From the NCBI RefSeq assembly GCF_014646295.1, contig NZ_BMNE01000006.1, forward strand, positions 310,001 through 374,000: a DNA stretch of 64,000 nt, in the 5' to 3' direction. The position numbers and the translations under genes were made by a program. Below, one piece after another: positions 60,991 through 64,000 of the stretch; the first letter of the stretch is position 1; the number at the start of each line of letters is the position of its first letter. The DNA comes from Nocardia rhizosphaerihabitans. Its GTDB lineage: Bacteria; Actinomycetota; Actinomycetes; Mycobacteriales; Mycobacteriaceae. The notes under the pieces were generated by a model. The model did no database searches and had not been told where the DNA came from. It was given only the letters and a program-made list of their open reading frames with translations.

Positions 60991-61920
60991 ATGGACCTCC
61001 GCCTGCTGCGATATTTCACGGCGGTGGCCGAGGAACTCCACTTCGGTCGCGCCGCCGCCCGGCTGCACATGACCCAGCCGCCGCTGAGCCGGGCGATCAA
61101 ACAGCTCGAGGCCGATCTCGGCTGTGCACTGCTGCATCGCTCGCCGACCGGCGTGACGCTCACACCCGCCGGGGCCGCGCTGTACGACGAGGCACGCGAG
61201 CTGCTGGCCAAGGCCGATCGCCTGCGGACCAGGGTCGCGGCCGTCGCCGGGATGTCTGCCATCACTATCGGCACCATCGCCGAACAGGCGGGCACGCGAC
61301 TCGCCGCCGCCTACCGCGCCAGGCACCCCGGCGTCCAGGTCCACATCAGAGAGAGCGACTTCGCCGACCCCACCGCGGGGTTGCGCGCCGGGCGCGTGGA
61401 TATCGCCCTCACCCGCACCCCGTTCGACGAAACCGGCATCACCACCCGGGTTCTGCGAACCGACCCGGTCGGCGTCGTGCTCCGAGCCGACGACCCCCTG
61501 GCAAGCGCCACGAGCCTGCACCTGCGCGAACTCACCGCCCGGCAGTGGTTCCAGCTGCCCGGTGACGCCGACCCGGTCTGGCGCGGCTACTGGTCACATC
61601 CGACGGACCCGGACACCGGTCCCGTGGTCCGCACCGTCCACGAATGCCAGCAGACCGTCCTGTGGAACGGCACCGTAGGACTCACCCCGCTCGGCCACCC
61701 GGTGCCCGACGGCCTCGTCGTGATCCCGCTCGTCGACAAGCCGCCGAGCAGCCTTGTGCTGGCGTGGAACAGCGCCGAGCACAGCCCGCTGGTCCGCTCG
61801 ATCACCGCCATCGCGGCGACGATTTCCTGGGACAGCGTGGCTGCGGCCGACCGTTCACCGGACCGGAATCGGGCGGTGACCGCTGGCATCATCGGTCGTC
61901 GGACCGACCTGGCAGACTGA
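60991..61920 (+). CDS. LysR-family transcription regulator
   Basis: A 309-residue LysR-type regulator. The N-terminal winged HTH is typical: MDLRLLRYFTAVAEELHFGR, RLHMTQPPLSRAIKQLEADLG and the wing LLHRSPTGVTLTPAG. The C-terminal effector-binding domain follows at about residues 90-290 (SAITIGTIAEQAGTRLAAAY). The ATG at 60991 follows TATCGT by 8 nt. It is divergent from the DoxX-like gene, the usual layout for a LysR target. The ydcF-like and dGTPase genes follow in the same direction with short gaps. Confidence 0.92.
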   Translation: MDLRLLRYFTAVAEELHFGRAAARLHMTQPPLSRAIKQLEADLGCALLHRSPTGVTLTPAGAALYDEARELLAKADRLRTRVAAVAGMSAITIGTIAEQAGTRLAAAYRARHPGVQVHIRESDFADPTAGLRAGRVDIALTRTPFDETGITTRVLRTDPVGVVLRADDPLASATSLHLRELTARQWFQLPGDADPVWRGYWSHPTDPDTGPVVRTVHECQQTVLWNGTVGLTPLGHPVPDGLVVIPLVDKPPSSLVLAWNSAEHSPLVRSITAIAATISWDSVAAADRSPDRNRAVTAGIIGRRTDLAD

Positions 61921-61925
61921 TCAGG

Positions 61926-62612
61926 ATGAAATCGGGTTTCCCGCGAACGGCCGCTCCTGCCCCGGAAGCACCCTCTGGGTTCGGGTCGTCGGTCTCGCTA
62001 TGGATCGGCCGGTTGATCGCGGGGGCGGTACTGATGGCGCTGGTACTGGTCGCCGGGACGGCCGTGCGGGTGTGGCAGGTCGCGCGGATCGACGACTACA
62101 GCAACGCCGACGCGATCGTGGTGCTCGGCGCCGCGCAATACTCGGGCACGCCGTCGTCGGTGTTCGAGGCGCGGCTGTACCAGGCGTGGCGGCTCTACGA
62201 GGCGGGCGTGGCGCCGCGGGTGATCACCGTCGGCGGCAAGCAGGAGGGCGACCTCTACACCGAGGCCGCCTCGGGCAAGTGGTACCTCGAGGACAAGGGC
62301 GTGCCGAGCGAGGACATCCTCGCGGTGGAGACCGGCTCGGACACCCTGCGCAGCGTCGAAGCGGTGGCGACCGAGATGCAGGAGCGCGGGATGTCATCGG
62401 CCGTACTCGTCAGCGATCCGTGGCATTCACTGCGGACCAGGACGATGGCTCGCGACGCCGGACTGGCCGCGTGGACCGCACCGACCCGCACCGGACCGGC
62501 GGTCTACACCAGGGAGTCGCAGTTCCACGGCATCGCCCGCGAGACCGGCGCGCTGCTCTGGTACCAGCTCACCCATTTCTCGGCAGATTTCTCTTACACG
62601 GCGGGACAGTGA
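61926..62612 (+). CDS. YdcF-like (DUF218) membrane-anchored protein
   Basis: A 228-residue protein. An N-terminal helix at about residues 24-46 (RLIAGAVLMALVLVAG) anchors it, with the DUF218 domain outside. The domain has DAIVVLGAAQYSG, RLYQAWRLYEAGVAPRVITVGGK and SSAVLVSDPWHSLRT, the family core. E. coli relatives (SanA, YdcF, ElyC) affect envelope integrity and lipid carrier use. The ATG at 61926 is 5 bp after the LysR stop, so it is cotranscribed with that gene or the next. Confidence 0.88.
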   Translation: MKSGFPRTAAPAPEAPSGFGSSVSLWIGRLIAGAVLMALVLVAGTAVRVWQVARIDDYSNADAIVVLGAAQYSGTPSSVFEARLYQAWRLYEAGVAPRVITVGGKQEGDLYTEAASGKWYLEDKGVPSEDILAVETGSDTLRSVEAVATEMQERGMSSAVLVSDPWHSLRTRTMARDAGLAAWTAPTRTGPAVYTRESQFHGIARETGALLWYQLTHFSADFSYTAGQ

Positions 62613-62618
62613 GATTCG

Positions 62619-63872
62619 ATGACCGACAGCTACATCCCGCACGACCGGGAACGGATGGTCCACGAGCCGGGCAAGACCGCCTGGCCGGGCGCCGCGGGCA
62701 AGGGCCACCGCAGTGAGTTCTCCCGCGACCGGGCCCGCGTCCTGCATTCGGCTGCCCTGCGCCGCCTCGCCGACAAGACCCAGGTCATGGGCCCGCGCGA
62801 GGGCGACACCCCGCGCACCCGCCTCACCCATTCGCTCGAGGTCGCCCAGATCGGCCGCAGCATCGCCGACGGTCTCGGCGCCGACCCGGATCTCGTCGAC
62901 CTGGCCGGCCTCGCCCACGACATCGGCCACCCGCCCTACGGCCACAACGGCGAACGCGCCCTCGACGAATTCGCCGACGAATACGGCGGTTTCGAGGGCA
63001 ACGCGCAGAACCTGCGCATCCTGACCCGCCTCGAACCGAAGGTCGTCGACCAGGCCGGGGAAAGCGCAGGCCTCAACCTGACCCGCGCCGCGCTGGACGC
63101 GACCCTCAAATACCCCTGGGGCAGAAGCGGTTCGGGCACCAAGTTCGGCGCCTACGAGGACGACCTCGAGCGCCTGGCCTGGGTCCGCAAGGACGCGCCC
63201 GACCGCAAGCAGAGCCTGGAATGCCAGATCATGGACTGGTCCGACGACGTCGCCTACTCGGTGCACGACGTCGAGGACGGCGTGATCGTCGGCCGGATCG
63301 ACCTGCGTGCCCTGGCCGATCCGAGCGAACAGGCCGCCCTCGCCGAGCAGGGCCACGGCCAGCACCCCGACCAGTCCATCGACGCGCTCGCCGCCGCCGC
63401 GCAGCGCCTGTCCGAACTCGACGTGGTCGCCGACGCGGTGAACTACGACGGCACCTTCGCCGCCTCGGTCGCGTTGAAGCGGCTCACCAGCGAGCTGGTC
63501 GGCCGGTTCGCGACGGCCGCGATCGCCGCCACCCAGGATCACCACGGACCCGGCCCGCTGACCCGCTACGAGTCCGATCTGATCGTGCCGCCGGTCGTGG
63601 CCGCCGAGGTCGCCGTCCTCAAGACCGTCGCCCTGCGCTACGTGCGCTCCGACCGCGGCCACCTGGCCCGCCAGCAGACCCAGCGCGACCGCGTGCAGGC
63701 CGTCGCCGACCGCCTGCTCACCACCGCGCCCGCCCACCTGGACGACCAGATGCTGCCCTGGTGGAACGCCGCCACCGACGACACCGCCCGCGTGCGCGTG
63801 GTGATCGACCAGATCGCCTCCTACACCGAGAGCCGCTTCGAGCGCGTCGCCGCCTCGCTGGACTGCCGCTGA
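62619..63872 (+). CDS. dgt: Deoxyguanosinetriphosphate triphosphohydrolase-like protein
   Basis: A 417-residue HD-domain dNTPase releasing tripolyphosphate from dNTPs. The metal site is His in RLTHSLEVAQIG, His-Asp in GLAHDIGHPPYGHNGE, and the distal Asp in MDWSDDVAYSVHDVEDG. The length matches the short actinobacterial Dgt type. It lies 6 bp after the ydcF-like gene and 25 bp before dnaG, as in M. tuberculosis Rv2344c-Rv2343c. A role in nucleotide-pool control near the primase gene fits. Confidence 0.94.
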   Translation: MTDSYIPHDRERMVHEPGKTAWPGAAGKGHRSEFSRDRARVLHSAALRRLADKTQVMGPREGDTPRTRLTHSLEVAQIGRSIADGLGADPDLVDLAGLAHDIGHPPYGHNGERALDEFADEYGGFEGNAQNLRILTRLEPKVVDQAGESAGLNLTRAALDATLKYPWGRSGSGTKFGAYEDDLERLAWVRKDAPDRKQSLECQIMDWSDDVAYSVHDVEDGVIVGRIDLRALADPSEQAALAEQGHGQHPDQSIDALAAAAQRLSELDVVADAVNYDGTFAASVALKRLTSELVGRFATAAIAATQDHHGPGPLTRYESDLIVPPVVAAEVAVLKTVALRYVRSDRGHLARQQTQRDRVQAVADRLLTTAPAHLDDQMLPWWNAATDDTARVRVVIDQIASYTESRFERVAASLDCR

Positions 63873-63883
63873 GCCGACCCGAC

Positions 63884-63889
63884 TAGACT
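63884..63889 (+). promoter_or_regulatory. Possible -10 element for dnaG
   Basis: TAGACT lies 8 nt before the dnaG GTG, which would give a leaderless or nearly leaderless transcript despite the close dgt gene. Confidence 0.4.
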
Positions 63890-63897
63890 CACTCACC

Positions 63898-64000
63898 GTG
63901 GCCGGACGAATCCCAGATCGCGATATCGCGGCGATCCGTGAACGTGTCCGGATCGAAGATGTAGTGGGCGAATACGTCGCGCTCAAGCGCGCGGGCGCCG
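63898..64000 (+). CDS. dnaG: DNA primase (5' end only)
   Basis: The first 34 codons of DnaG, starting at GTG 63898. The residues VAGRIPDRDIAAIRER followed by an IEDVVGEYVALKRAG segment are the standard N-terminus before the zinc-binding domain. The zinc cysteines and RNA-polymerase core are beyond the window. Confidence 0.9.
   Translation, partial: MAGRIPDRDIAAIRERVRIEDVVGEYVALKRAGA

Overview
The window is GC-rich actinobacterial DNA, most likely from Nocardia or a close mycolic-acid-bearing relative. Pointers are an LGFP-repeat cell-wall protein, WXG100/PPE-like and EspG proteins of type VII (ESX) secretion, DUF7373- and DUF3558-type lipoproteins, a PapA-like acyltransferase, GTG/TTG starts and many leaderless-looking promoters. 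The backbone order cysH-sir / hemW / hrcA-dnaJ2-rsmE-phoH-ybeY-CNNM-cdd-like-era / amidase / recO-uppS / smtB-zur / glyS / TPM protein / dgt / dnaG matches, as I remember it, M. tuberculosis Rv2393 to Rv2343c. The genus call is an inference.

Layout. 1-11 kb: partial SDR, an Hsp70-like protein with a long Gly-Ala-Ser tail, a HAD phosphatase, a VOC protein divergent from a WYL regulator, an MFS efflux pump plus SGNH hydrolase divergent from a TetR regulator, and a His-rich protein behind a CsoR-type operator. 10.7-16.7 kb: assimilatory sulfate reduction on the minus strand (Cys-rich leader peptide, sir, cysH, cysD, a decayed duplicate of the cysN start, cysN, sirohydrochlorin chelatase). 16.8-21.7 kb: SnoaL-like protein, HemW, DinB-like protein and an ESX substrate-like pair. 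22-29.5 kb: the conserved hrcA-to-era run.

29.6-37.1 kb: a compact signalling locus inserted between era and the amidase gene. It encodes a 943-residue membrane protein with an extracytoplasmic periplasmic-binding-protein fold, two transmembrane Ser/Thr kinases whose ectodomains share a four-cysteine pattern, and a lipoprotein encoded between the kinases. The three downstream genes overlap. This is the best candidate for an undescribed system: an envelope sensor feeding paired kinases.

37-47.6 kb: amidase, alpha/beta hydrolase with its TetR regulator, recO, uppS, a YbjN-like protein, the LGFP protein, a TetR regulator divergent from a membrane protein, a GMC oxidoreductase and a membrane protein. 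47.6-53.4 kb: a seven-gene ESX-associated operon (WXG100, WXG100-DUF1023 fusion, two lipoproteins, a second WXG-like protein, PPE-like protein, EspG) without its own secretion machinery. A perfect CRP-type palindrome lies in front of it, next to zur. 53.5-64 kb: smtB-zur, glyS, PapA-like protein, TPM-domain protein, metallo-beta-lactamase-fold hydrolase, DoxX-like protein, LysR regulator, YdcF-like protein, dGTPase and the start of dnaG.

I saw no tRNA, rRNA, CRISPR array, insertion sequence or phage gene.
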